A stretch of DNA of 64,000 bases, taken from contig JAZLFM010000047.1 in assembly GCA_045615765.1 (NCBI GenBank), positions 31,856 through 95,855 of the forward strand, written 5' to 3'. Under the pieces are notes generated by a model that had not been told where the DNA came from, made no database searches, and was given only the letters and a program-made list of their open reading frames with translations. Source of the stretch: UBA1715 sp045615765 (lineage in GTDB: Bacteria; Bacteroidota; Bacteroidia; Bacteroidales; UBA1715). The position numbers were made by a program, and so were the translations under genes. Below, one piece after another: positions 25,820 to 35,011 of the stretch (position 1 is the stretch's first letter; each line of letters starts with the position of its first letter).

Positions 25820-26974
25820 TTATATATTCTCAAGTTTTAGTACCTGTTCAATCACCGGTGCCATGTCATAATACTTATACTGCCCCAAACGACCTCCGAA
25901 GATTACACCGTCTTCCTTCTCTGCCAATTTACGATACTCTTCAGCCAATGCATTGTTACGATCATCATTCACAGGATAGTATGGCTCCATACCATCCTTA
26001 TACTCTGTAGAATATTCTTCAGAAACTACAGTCTTTGGACAATCATAAACTTCCTGACCGAACATTTCAAAGTGTTTATGCTCTATCACGCGAGTATATG
26101 GTTCATTATGCGATGTGTAGTTTACTACAGCATTACCCTGATAATTTGGTGTATCCTCCACACGAGTCTTGAACGACACAGTACGCCAATCCAGCTTTCC
26201 AAGTGAATACCCGAAGTACTCATCTACAGCACCTGTATAAACAAGTTTATCAGCATACTTATGCCAGTTATCTTTTAAAGAACACGAATCGCTCGAATCT
26301 AATGTATCCTTAAAAAAATCGAAATTTACTTTTGTTTCGACTCCTTCTAAAAGTCCATCTATAAGTTTGTTATAACCACCAACAGGAATGCCCTGGTACT
26401 TATCGTTGAAGTAGTTGTTATCAAAGATCATACGTACAGGCAGACGTTTGATGATGAATGCCGGCAGTTCCTTGCAATCACGCCCCCACTGCTTTTCGGT
26501 GTATTCCTTAATCAACTTCTGGAAGATGTCCTTACCCACAAGAGTCAATGCCTGTTCCTCCAGATTCTGAGGTTCACGACCACCAAGTGCAGCTACAGCC
26601 TCTGCCTTCTGCTCATCAATGCGAACTTGTGCCTGCACTGGTGTATGAACATCTGGCCACATCTTATTGAACGTGTTCATATTGAACGGCAAGTTATACA
26701 ACTCGCCCTTGTAGTTTGCCACTGGACAATTGGTGTAACGATTAAACTCCACAATTGAGTTTACGAAATTCCACACTTCCTTATTAGATGTATGAAAAAT
26801 ATGGGCACCATACTTGTGCACATTAATACCCTCCATCTCCTGACAGTAAATATTGCCGCCAAGTTGTGGTCGCTTGTCTATCACCAAACATTTTTTTCCT
26901 GTTTGCTTCGCTTTATATGCGAATGTTGCTCCGAATAATCCAGAACCAACTATTAGATAATCGTATCTATCCAT
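25820..26974 (-). CDS. glf: UDP-galactopyranose mutase
   Basis: Flavoenzyme that converts UDP-galactopyranose to UDP-galactofuranose. 384 residues from MDRYDYLIVGSGLFGATFAY, the FAD-binding Rossmann start; then RPQLGGNIYCQ, HKYGAHIFHTSNKEVWNFV, WGRDCKELPAFIIKRLPVR and the C-terminal FGGRLGQYKYYDM. The first 23 codons are part of a 69-bp direct repeat whose other copy is at 34.8 kb. There the N-terminus reads MKYDYL, probably the original start, and here a substitute start MDRYDYL has been supplied. Confidence 0.96.
   Translation of the reverse strand: MDRYDYLIVGSGLFGATFAYKAKQTGKKCLVIDKRPQLGGNIYCQEMEGINVHKYGAHIFHTSNKEVWNFVNSIVEFNRYTNCPVANYKGELYNLPFNMNTFNKMWPDVHTPVQAQVRIDEQKAEAVAALGGREPQNLEEQALTLVGKDIFQKLIKEYTEKQWGRDCKELPAFIIKRLPVRMIFDNNYFNDKYQGIPVGGYNKLIDGLLEGVETKVNFDFFKDTLDSSDSCSLKDNWHKYADKLVYTGAVDEYFGYSLGKLDWRTVSFKTRVEDTPNYQGNAVVNYTSHNEPYTRVIEHKHFEMFGQEVYDCPKTVVSEEYSTEYKDGMEPYYPVNDDRNNALAEEYRKLAEKEDGVIFGGRLGQYKYYDMAPVIEQVLKLENI
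26898..26966. repeat. 69-bp direct repeat, left copy (within glf)
   Basis: Identical over 69 bases to 34834-34902, from CCTGTTTGCTTCGC to GATAATCGTAT. It covers codons for DYLIVGSGLFGATFAYKAKQ of glf. It bounds the inserted defence block on its left. Confidence 0.95.
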
Positions 26975-27016
26975 AAATAAACTCAATTTTATAGCTTACT
27001 AATAAAGTTTCTAATC

Positions 27017-29206
27017 TTATATTTCTATATGCCCGATTTCTTTCAATTGGCTTTCTGAACGTTCCCGTCTGTCCACATCCAGTCGTACAAATTTAAAATC
27101 TTTCTTGACAGGAGCACAAAAACGAATCTCGCGCATTATTGCCAATCCATAATACTCACCCATATCCTTGAGATTAAGAATGTTTGAATATATTTTATTG
27201 ACAGGGTCTATGAGTTTGTATTCAGGATTATCACATTCATACTCCTTTACTTCACATCTTGGCAGTTTATCCACCTTCATGATAATCATGAAATCCTCAT
27301 GAGATGGGACGTGATAGATACTCATCCCATTATAGGAATACCCAAAGATTGTCTTCACCATCGGGGCTTCGCCACCGTATAGATCGTCAAACGTATTAAG
27401 ATGGAATGAAGTCACCACAGCATAAGTATCATCCAATCCTAATCGGGCAAAAGTATCCTTAATTTCACAAAAATTAATCTTAAAACTTGCAGTAGCAGGA
27501 GCCAACCACCATTGTGCATTATAGTTCATCCATATATCGTGCTGTATCTCGTTTAAGTACAAATCAGGTGTCATACACACCCAATCCGTTCCTGCTTCGA
27601 AGTACTTCTTTTCATGCTCGTAACTTGCCTGAAAGCACTTAGCCTCTTGATGTATCAGCGTTGACGCATAACGCTCACTCATAGGTGGAAGTTGAAGAGG
27701 ATAGTTTCCAACAGTCTCGCGCATTTCTGCTATGAATCGTTGTACCTTCTCTGCATCTACAGCTGATGGTTGAGCACATGTGCGATTTAAGCGCGTCACT
27801 ACTGCGATACCCATCTCGGTAAGATAATACTTTTGTTTCGGACTTTTGGGTTTATCAGGCAAAGTACGAGCAACAAGCCCCTTTTCGAGTGCAGGGGTGA
27901 GGATATCTGCTCGAAAATACTCTCTTTGACTTAAGCCCATCATATGCATAATATCTTTGGCAAGCAACTGTTCTGTTTTGATGACTTTCAGCATATTTAG
28001 CACTTGCTCGGTAACTTGCTCGGTAACTTGCTCGGTAACTTGCTCGGTAACTTGCTCGGTAACTTGCTCACTTACCCTAAAAAGGGTAGTCATAAACTGG
28101 CTGTTTGTTGATTTGAACACAGGTTTGAACTTATCAACATATCCTTTTAGCTCTTTTGTAGCAAGGTAGATTTTCTTCAGTCCCGACCCCCGTTTTTCCA
28201 TATAGTCAAGTTGTGCCATCACATCAGCCAGAATAGGGTTACGTCTTTCGGAAGAGACATCTTTTATGTCCATATCCTGAATCATTCCACCATTGTACAT
28301 ACCACCAGGAGAAGTGACAGTCAAACGATCATCATAGATATCAAGATGTACTTCTCCACCCATAACTGTATAGTCGCGATGTATAAAATGGTTTACCAAC
28401 ACTTCAAGTACGGCACGCTCTGCATATTCTGTCTTATACTTCTTGCCATTAGGCTGCTTTTCCCACCCTTTACGAGTGTTTGACTTGACAAAATTAACAG
28501 CTTCGCGCAAAAGCATCAAGATATTGCCTTTGAACTCAGCATCGTTGATAGCATCACCTTTCTCTACACCATCCCATCTCGTACAATAAAGTCTTGATTG
28601 CGGTAACACAATATTGTCAGAGAACAAAACACCTGCATTGGAAAGCAAACCTCTTTCTGTGACAAGTCCAAACGATTTTAGATACTTCTCGTCAAATTCC
28701 TGACCAATGCGTTCATGAAAAGTAGAAGCCAAAATGCTGAACGAAGATTTCTCTCTAAGAATGTCAGTTATCAGCGAGTCGTAAGTCTGATTCGACCCCT
28801 TCAGCACCAGTCTCACCATCCGTTCGGCAGATGCCTGCACACTCTCGTCACCCATACGGACAAACGCTATTCTCTGACCATCACCCACGTAGTAATAGGG
28901 AGTGTACTTACCTGAGTGAATCTTCAGCTCCAGCACCCTCACATCACCATCCTTATGAGGAATAGCCTCCACATCTGGGAGTGGATCCATTCGTTCCTTG
29001 ATGGCTGTACTTATCTTTTCAGTCACCATCTGCACATCATCAAGACCCTGCACGGAGCCATCATTATCCACACCGAAGAACAGCGAGCCACCCTCGCCAT
29101 TGGCAAAAGCACTCACACTCTTCAGCCAACTCTTAGGTTTCTTTTCCTCCAGCATCAGCTTGAAGTCATACGCAGTACATTCTGATATAAGATCCTCGAT
29201 ATTCAT
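27017..29206 (-). CDS. Schlafen/AlbA-type ATP-binding protein with long C-terminal extension
   Basis: 729 residues. The N-terminus is an AlbA_2 (Schlafen-like) domain: FKLMLEEKKPKSWLKSVSAF, ANGEGGSLFFGVDNDG. It is followed by the HATPase_c_4 part with VLEVLVNHFIHRDYTVMGGE, DDRLTVTSPGGMYNGG and RNPILADVMAQLDYMEKRGS. Residues about 380-403 are TEQV repeats, then a winged helix. The last 250 residues are a separate domain without motifs known to me. It is inside the inserted block with Gabija and Kiwa. A regulatory or defence role is inferred from that context. Confidence 0.75.
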   Translation of the reverse strand: MNIEDLISECTAYDFKLMLEEKKPKSWLKSVSAFANGEGGSLFFGVDNDGSVQGLDDVQMVTEKISTAIKERMDPLPDVEAIPHKDGDVRVLELKIHSGKYTPYYYVGDGQRIAFVRMGDESVQASAERMVRLVLKGSNQTYDSLITDILREKSSFSILASTFHERIGQEFDEKYLKSFGLVTERGLLSNAGVLFSDNIVLPQSRLYCTRWDGVEKGDAINDAEFKGNILMLLREAVNFVKSNTRKGWEKQPNGKKYKTEYAERAVLEVLVNHFIHRDYTVMGGEVHLDIYDDRLTVTSPGGMYNGGMIQDMDIKDVSSERRNPILADVMAQLDYMEKRGSGLKKIYLATKELKGYVDKFKPVFKSTNSQFMTTLFRVSEQVTEQVTEQVTEQVTEQVTEQVLNMLKVIKTEQLLAKDIMHMMGLSQREYFRADILTPALEKGLVARTLPDKPKSPKQKYYLTEMGIAVVTRLNRTCAQPSAVDAEKVQRFIAEMRETVGNYPLQLPPMSERYASTLIHQEAKCFQASYEHEKKYFEAGTDWVCMTPDLYLNEIQHDIWMNYNAQWWLAPATASFKINFCEIKDTFARLGLDDTYAVVTSFHLNTFDDLYGGEAPMVKTIFGYSYNGMSIYHVPSHEDFMIIMKVDKLPRCEVKEYECDNPEYKLIDPVNKIYSNILNLKDMGEYYGLAIMREIRFCAPVKKDFKFVRLDVDRRERSESQLKEIGHIEI
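28002..28073. repeat. Six tandem 12-bp units coding for (T/S)EQV
   Basis: ACTTGCTCGGTA repeated (five TEQV plus one SEQV on the minus strand). The 12-base unit keeps frame when its number changes, so linker length between the ATPase-like part and the winged helix can vary. Confidence 0.9.
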
Positions 29207-29485
29207 TTGGATAAATTTATGTTTGAGGGGTTCTGTACTATAGTAAAAATTTTAAAACGCAGAGTAACATTTTTCCTTCATCAAGAAAACCAATCACTTT
29301 AACATTACATTTAGCACTTTCAAGCTGCACATCGTGCCATTTTTAGTATCAAATCGGTAGTATGCTAATAGTTTTGAAGCTACTTTAACCAGCTTAGTCC
29401 ATAAACCTTCATCCGATCTTCGGTCTCCTTCTCTACTATCTCACCTATGACGTTTTGTTGTATTGGATTCATATATATATATGAT
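29207..29485 (-). other. Intergenic stretch with short frames, no clear gene
   Basis: On the minus strand a frame from 29472 encodes MNPIQQNVIGEIVEKETEDR and stops after 30 codons. An overlapping frame continues with LVKVASKLLAYYRFDTKNGT. Together they may be a frameshifted small gene, but no family is recognised. Confidence 0.3.
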
Positions 29486-30550
29486 TTATTCTTTAGTTTC
29501 TTTTAATTCACGCCCAGAGAATGTCCCATAGCTTTTGCCTGAGACTTCTCCTTTTTTATAGTAATCACATAAAGCCTTTATCATCGTTTCAAAATCTTTT
29601 CGTTCCTTTATCTTTATATGACCATCCGCACCGACTGTTATATTATCACCATAACGCTTACAAACAGTCTTCATTTTCTTGATTCGATTAGCATCAAGGT
29701 TCGCAAGACCTCCAGTTTGGTGTAATTTGACAAGTTTCTTGTGTAGTGTGGTATTGGTCTTCAGTTCTTCATCCATAATATCCAAGCCATCAATCATGCC
29801 AGTAGATTTCATATCATCAACTACTTCTTCAGCTTTTGCATGATATTCTTCTTGAAGTCCGACAATCTGCTCGAATGGAACTTTCTTCAGCACGTAGAAT
29901 GTATCATCACAGTAGAGACAGTCTATCTGCTTGTCAAGTGTGACAGCCTCACCTTTCATCAAAGTAAGCTTCTTTGACTTCGAATTGAATATAGTTCGAA
30001 CTTGACGTATTATCAGATTCTTGTCTGGATCTTTATTCTCATCAATAGCTATCTTGCTAACCATAATCTTTCTGAATGTGTAGATCCAACTCGAACTTTC
30101 AACATCTAAGAATCCGATGCAATATGCCCACAATTCCTCACTATCAGATATAATACCATCTATGCTTTCGACTTTGGGAAGTTCCTTTCCGAGTTGGTTT
30201 ATGACAACATCTGAGAATGAGGATGTTTCCGCTTTCAACTTGTAAGAAAACAAATGGTCTGTGTCATCAGAGATTGGGTCATAGTCAATCAACGAATAAT
30301 CTTTGGACAGTGTACGTTCCAGTTCTTTTATAGAAAGGTCATACAGATACTGTCGAATTTCGTCGTCAACATCAATCTGATAAACCTTGAACAAATACTT
30401 ATCAAGGGTCTTATCACGCTTACCTACACCATCACGTAAGATGCGAGTAATGAAGTGAAGCTTCACATCCTCTTCGTTAGTCGACTTTATTGTGCCCAGA
30501 ACCTCGTCCAATTTTGAAGGTTCCTTAATCTTTTCTTCTTTCTTTGCCAT
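29486..30550 (-). CDS. kwaB: KwaB-like protein (DUF4868), Kiwa system
   Basis: 354 residues, soluble and charged. The central segment with LDKQIDCLYCDDTFYVLKKV and FEQIVGLQEEYHAKAEEVVDD has the DUF4868 pattern of KwaB, the DNA-binding partner of Kiwa. It follows a four-helix membrane protein, whose end it overlaps by 26 bases, the usual kwaA-kwaB order. It is slightly longer than typical KwaB (about 315). The N-terminal 60 residues contain an extra charged segment. Kiwa senses phage at the membrane and blocks its DNA replication or transcription. Confidence 0.75.
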   Translation of the reverse strand: MAKKEEKIKEPSKLDEVLGTIKSTNEEDVKLHFITRILRDGVGKRDKTLDKYLFKVYQIDVDDEIRQYLYDLSIKELERTLSKDYSLIDYDPISDDTDHLFSYKLKAETSSFSDVVINQLGKELPKVESIDGIISDSEELWAYCIGFLDVESSSWIYTFRKIMVSKIAIDENKDPDKNLIIRQVRTIFNSKSKKLTLMKGEAVTLDKQIDCLYCDDTFYVLKKVPFEQIVGLQEEYHAKAEEVVDDMKSTGMIDGLDIMDEELKTNTTLHKKLVKLHQTGGLANLDANRIKKMKTVCKRYGDNITVGADGHIKIKERKDFETMIKALCDYYKKGEVSGKSYGTFSGRELKETKE

Positions 30551-31154
30551 AATATAATTTGAATCCTATTTGGTAAATGTCATAGTTGACATGCTCCTTA
30601 TAATCCTTTGTATCAGTTATAATCAATGCGTCATGAGTATCGTTAGATGAGTCACCAACAAGCGAATACTCAATTTCCAACAACGAATATCTCAAACTCA
30701 ACAAAGGATTTATCAGGATCATGTTTGAGTTAACGTATATCGTATAGATTAAAGCCATAACAATTACAAATATTCCACACTCGATAGGTGACGAAAAGTC
30801 ACTTGCAAAGAATGGCACTATATATGTTGCAATATAACCGATAGCTTCACTATTTCTGTTACTAATCTTCTTGACATCTACTATATTGCCACTTTTAAGG
30901 TTCCTGTCAAAGTTGCTAAGAAGAACAGACATTCCTACCAATCCGATAATAGAGATAATCGCCAGCAAACATGACATCCCGAAATGTATTAGGAAACAAA
31001 TGACGGCCGCTTTGTTAACCCCTGCCCAATGCAGAAACTCAATGTTATCACTTAGTTGCTTAACAATAATGATTAGGAATAACGGTATATAGGATGTTAC
31101 AAAAAGCGAGAACAAAGCGCCAGTTCTGAGCCCATTATTATTATTCGATTTCAC
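30525..31154 (-). CDS. kwaA: KwaA-like membrane protein, Kiwa system
   Basis: 209 residues with four predicted transmembrane helices: about 12-33 (LFSLFVTSYIPLFLIIIV), 50-78 (VICFLIHFGMSCLLAIISII), 105-117 and 124-143 (GIFVIVMALIYTIYV). A cytoplasmic tail follows. Size, topology and the gene after it fit KwaA. It starts 11 bases after the GajB gene, so Gabija and Kiwa would share one message. Identification rests mainly on topology and context. Confidence 0.7.
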   Translation of the reverse strand: MKSNNNNGLRTGALFSLFVTSYIPLFLIIIVKQLSDNIEFLHWAGVNKAAVICFLIHFGMSCLLAIISIIGLVGMSVLLSNFDRNLKSGNIVDVKKISNRNSEAIGYIATYIVPFFASDFSSPIECGIFVIVMALIYTIYVNSNMILINPLLSLRYSLLEIEYSLVGDSSNDTHDALIITDTKDYKEHVNYDIYQIGFKLYYGKERRKD

Positions 31155-31165
31155 TTTTTATGTTT

Positions 31166-32812
31166 TTATACATTATATTCTTTCCTTAATGATTGCAAGC
31201 TATTCATATTGAGCAACACGGATGGCTTTGACCTCTTCGTTTCACCATTCTTGTTTGTCCTATAGCTTGTTGTAATCAAAAAGCATTGAGATTTTGCTCT
31301 GGTTACACCTACATAGTGGAGGTTCAAATCCTGCTCAAAATCATAATATATAGGATTATTGAAATCTCCATTTTCTACTTTCTGATATGGCAACTCCCAT
31401 TCATTAAGATTCATGTGAAAAACAACTTCAAATTCAAGCCCCTTTGATTTGTGAAGAGTCATCAACACTATTTCATTGTCATTTAATGGTCTATATGTAT
31501 TATAAAACTTCTCATTAGCAAGAACGGCCTTTAACTTTGCATTAGATCCAGAATCCTTAGAATGCGGTAGTAACAAGTTTGCTATGGCTACAAAAAGTTC
31601 ATAAAGCAATATGACGTTATCCTCTGGAACTTCCTTAACTTTATGTTCCAACTCCAAGAGTCTCTGCCGTATAGATAATGGCAGATTACCATAATCCACA
31701 TATTCATCAATCACTTGCAAAAAGGGCATTTTAGAATCGAAATAATACGTAAGAAGTTGTGAATACAATCTTGACCGTAAATTCATATCCATTTCAAGTA
31801 TCGTGGTCTCAAGCACGCGGTGTGGAATTGCCAATGATTCATCCAAAATCTGTAATGTTCTTGAATTTCGAACCAAAATAGCAATATCGGATAGATTTCT
31901 TACACAATGTTGGTTACATAGTTCCGGGACACATGCACTGATAACATCTGCAGCTCTTTCTTCCGCACCATCTACGTGCAATAAATATACGCCGTCTTTA
32001 TCTGTAGGGATGATGGTTGAATTCTCATCAAGTAACCTATTTGAATAGTTTATTATAGGTACGGAACAACGATGGTTTTCATTTAAAGCATAGTATGTAA
32101 AAGAAGGATCAAGTTGTAAATTTGTCAAGTACTTGCTTACCTTATGCGAAAATCCAAAGATAGACTGATTGGCATCCCCAACAGCAACTCCAATCATCCC
32201 CATGCCTATGAGTTCACGAAATACGCCGTCCGTATAACAGTCGGCATCCTGATATTCATCTATGAAGATATAGCGATAACGCGCGGACAGATAACGACGA
32301 CAAGCAATGCTCTGTCGTATAATATGAAGAGCCAGCAGCTCTAAGGATTCAATAAGAACATAGCCATCGGTATATAATAGTTTCAAATTATCCCAAGCAG
32401 CAGTTTCAATACTTTCATACTCAGGATGAAACTTATCTATCCATTCGAAATCAATCCGCCTATCCTCAATAAGGTCTTGGACAAATAGCGGAACGACTTC
32501 TCGTACGGAATTCCCAAATACGTATTTTCCAAAAGGCAGCACTATCTGCGTCAAACAAAAGCTGTCTATCGTACCAAAGTATGAATAACTTGAATTTGTA
32601 CCCTTTGCCAATGTGCGTCTTTTAAGGTTTGCAGAAGCCTTACGAGTATAAGACAATGCAATAACTCCTTGGTAATCGAGCAAGTCCCCACCGCCCAGGA
32701 CTTTTCTAATCTTCTCTGACATTATAAATGTTTTTCCACTACCAGGAGAAGCTAACACAACCGTATTGCCAGGATTAGCTATAATGTCGCTCTGTATATC
32801 AGTAGGCTCCAT
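31166..32812 (-). CDS. gajB: GajB-like UvrD/Rep family helicase, Gabija system
   Basis: 548 residues, superfamily 1A. Motif I ASPGSGKTFIMSEKI near residue 20, motif II YIFIDEYQDAD, motif III GVAVGDANQSIFGF, motif V LMTLHKSKGLEFEVVF and motif VI HYVGVTRAKSQCF are all present. The short length, without the 1B/2B insertions of UvrD, fits GajB. Its start overlaps the end of the GajA gene by 14 bases. In Gabija, GajB senses DNA ends and activates the GajA nuclease complex. Confidence 0.87.
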   Translation of the reverse strand: MEPTDIQSDIIANPGNTVVLASPGSGKTFIMSEKIRKVLGGGDLLDYQGVIALSYTRKASANLKRRTLAKGTNSSYSYFGTIDSFCLTQIVLPFGKYVFGNSVREVVPLFVQDLIEDRRIDFEWIDKFHPEYESIETAAWDNLKLLYTDGYVLIESLELLALHIIRQSIACRRYLSARYRYIFIDEYQDADCYTDGVFRELIGMGMIGVAVGDANQSIFGFSHKVSKYLTNLQLDPSFTYYALNENHRCSVPIINYSNRLLDENSTIIPTDKDGVYLLHVDGAEERAADVISACVPELCNQHCVRNLSDIAILVRNSRTLQILDESLAIPHRVLETTILEMDMNLRSRLYSQLLTYYFDSKMPFLQVIDEYVDYGNLPLSIRQRLLELEHKVKEVPEDNVILLYELFVAIANLLLPHSKDSGSNAKLKAVLANEKFYNTYRPLNDNEIVLMTLHKSKGLEFEVVFHMNLNEWELPYQKVENGDFNNPIYYDFEQDLNLHYVGVTRAKSQCFLITTSYRTNKNGETKRSKPSVLLNMNSLQSLRKEYNV

Positions 32813-34568
32813 AATGACTAACTATATAATCACGTGCAACAATAAGTGGTTTCGCAATATTGTCCACTGCTAATATATTAAGCTTTTCTTTGTTCGCTTT
32901 GAGGAATTCATACATATTTATGGCTTTTTGATCCTTCATCGCTGCTATAACTTCTGCATCTGAAAGGTCATCCCCATAGAAAGATTGTAAATCCTGTTTC
33001 AGAGGTGTATTGAATAAATCTGTTTCGAGATCAACTAAAGCCAATAATATATGATACTTTTCCATTAACGTTATTATGCTATTTGCTGCTGTTTTGTTTA
33101 CAGCGGGTATATTGGCATCGTCTGAAAAGCCTCTCAGCAGAGGTTTGTTTGTGCCTATTATCGCTTGATCTGCAGGTTCTATATCGTAGTAACTTTCCAT
33201 AAGATCCAAACACCGTTCAACACCTGCGTAGCGATACTGGTCTTTCTTTGGTATCTTAAAAATATCATTATCTGTACGCAGTACCCAAGGTATTTCCAAA
33301 GACCCAAGGATATTAGTAAACACCCCGAATTGTACACCTTCCACACTTAGAACTGATATATTAAGCCTATCCAAATCAATTCCTATCTGCTTGGATAGTG
33401 TTTTGTAGAACAGCATTTCAGATTGTCCTTCTACCAGAACAACGAAATCGGAGAAGAATGCCTCTGCTGGTATAACGCTCATTCTATATCCAAAGTCCCC
33501 TATATTGTCAGCTATAATTTTTGAACAACCGTCAGAAGCGACAAGAGTTTCATTGCTTTGATTCTTATAAAGTCGAACTATTGAGTTGGGAGAAAATTCG
33601 CTTACAATATATGGAGAATGGCTTGTCAGCATTACCTGCCCCTGTAGAGTTCCACCTAAATATGAAGCCAACTCTCTTTGCTGGTGTGGATGTAAATATG
33701 CTTCAGGTTCTTCTATGACAATGATTGAAACCTCGTTAGAAGTCTCTGTCTGCTGATTTTGAGATGCCCATAAGGAAAGATAAATCTGATTTATACGTCC
33801 CTCACCACCTATAATCAAACTCTTTTCTCCGTGCTTTGAGGAAATAGAAACACTTGATATGACTCTGTCAATATCAGTAGAGGAAGTATCAAAAACTATT
33901 CTCTGTTCTCTATTGTGGATTGCCAGTTTGTTCAGCTCTTCATTGATTTTGTCTGTTGCATTCTTCACATACGAAAGTTCTGGAATCTTTGAATCGACGT
34001 ATTGAAGTTTTTCCTCTATATCCGCATATAATACATCATCAGCCGCCACCGCATCATCTCCACGGTCCTCCTTTGCTTGATTAAGCAAAAGATTCTTTGA
34101 TTTGTTGATGTATGACCAAAAATCCCGCCTACTGCTTATATACTTCAAATTAAGGAATTTCCGATAATATGGACTTTGTATTTCTGCCAAATCCTCCTCA
34201 GTATCACTCTTTCCACAGGCAAAAGAATATTCCACTTTTCCTGCATTTCGAGACGCTTTGTACTGCAGTACTAACTTATTATCGTCACTTATGCACCCAG
34301 GCATACGCGCAACAACACAACCTTCTGTGACATCAACAAGATATGCACGGATTTCTACTTCATTCGTCTCTTCAAACGCATAGAAATCAGAATCAGACAA
34401 CTCATAATCATAATCAGAGAATCCTCGGTCAAGCAACAACCTCAGAGCATATATCAAGTTGGTTTTGCCAACATCATTTGCACCTATAATCAAGGAATGC
34501 TTTTCAAAGTTCACCGTGGCTTCTTTGAAATTCCTAAAACCTTTAATATAAAGCTTTTGTATTTGCAT
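32799..34568 (-). CDS. gajA: GajA-like OLD-family ATPase/nuclease, Gabija system
   Basis: 589 residues. The N-terminal ABC-type ATPase has Walker A LIIGANDVGKTNLIYAL near residue 28 and Walker B VIVIEEPEAYLHPHQQRELA near 285. The C-terminal Toprim domain has the glutamate in VVLVEGQSEMLFYKTL and the DxD pair in LRTDND. This is the GajA architecture, with a length close to the known protein. GajA nicks phage DNA when nucleotides fall. It is the first gene of the four-gene run gajA-gajB-kwaA-kwaB. Confidence 0.88.
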   Translation of the reverse strand: MQIQKLYIKGFRNFKEATVNFEKHSLIIGANDVGKTNLIYALRLLLDRGFSDYDYELSDSDFYAFEETNEVEIRAYLVDVTEGCVVARMPGCISDDNKLVLQYKASRNAGKVEYSFACGKSDTEEDLAEIQSPYYRKFLNLKYISSRRDFWSYINKSKNLLLNQAKEDRGDDAVAADDVLYADIEEKLQYVDSKIPELSYVKNATDKINEELNKLAIHNREQRIVFDTSSTDIDRVISSVSISSKHGEKSLIIGGEGRINQIYLSLWASQNQQTETSNEVSIIVIEEPEAYLHPHQQRELASYLGGTLQGQVMLTSHSPYIVSEFSPNSIVRLYKNQSNETLVASDGCSKIIADNIGDFGYRMSVIPAEAFFSDFVVLVEGQSEMLFYKTLSKQIGIDLDRLNISVLSVEGVQFGVFTNILGSLEIPWVLRTDNDIFKIPKKDQYRYAGVERCLDLMESYYDIEPADQAIIGTNKPLLRGFSDDANIPAVNKTAANSIITLMEKYHILLALVDLETDLFNTPLKQDLQSFYGDDLSDAEVIAAMKDQKAINMYEFLKANKEKLNILAVDNIAKPLIVARDYIVSHYGAY

Positions 34569-34799
34569 AACATTACATTTTTATTATTTGCTCCATCCGG
34601 CAGTATCGAGATTTGTCAAAGAACCACTGGACGAAGGGAGGTAACTGCAAGCATTGCTACTTCACTTGTGCGGATAGCAGTTCTAATCTTATTCCGCAAA
34701 TTGCAGACTACTATACATCGTTCACAACATTGGTTTAGAACGCTAATAATACTTACTTTTCAACAACACTCATTAATTAAAAACAGTATAACGACCTCT
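34569..34799. other. Non-coding right end of the defence insert
   Basis: About 230 bases between the gajA start and the glf stub, with no convincing gene. It presumably holds the gajA promoter, but I see no clean TAnnTTTG box near the start codon. Confidence 0.4.
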
Positions 34800-34907
34800 C
34801 TACAAACATTTCCTACCTATAAATTCTTCTAAGCCTGTTTGCTTCGCTTTATATGCGAATGTTGCTCCGAATAATCCAGAACCAACTATTAGATAATCGT
34901 ATTTCAT
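34800..34907 (-). pseudogene. 5' stub of glf at the right edge of the insert
   Basis: Starts MKYDYLIVGSGLFGATFAYK, continues in frame as AKQTG and then leaves glf for foreign sequence (LEEFIGRKCL) to a TAG, 35 codons in all. The MKYDYL start follows the preceding glycosyltransferase as expected for the ancestral operon. It includes the right copy of the 69-bp repeat. Confidence 0.9.
34834..34902. repeat. 69-bp direct repeat, right copy (glf stub)
   Basis: Identical to 26898-26966. The sequence diverges at once on both sides of the match. Confidence 0.95.
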
Positions 34908-35011
34908 TATATCTTAAATATTTATTCATTACCACAAGATCTTCGGAATAACTATAGCATTTAAGAGAACTATTGATTGGTTTCTATTCATCATATTATA
35001 ATTTCAATCAT

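Noticed and set aside
28002..28073. Short regular repeats resembling a CRISPR array
   Set aside because: They are 12-bp units without spacers and lie in frame in a protein as TEQV repeats.
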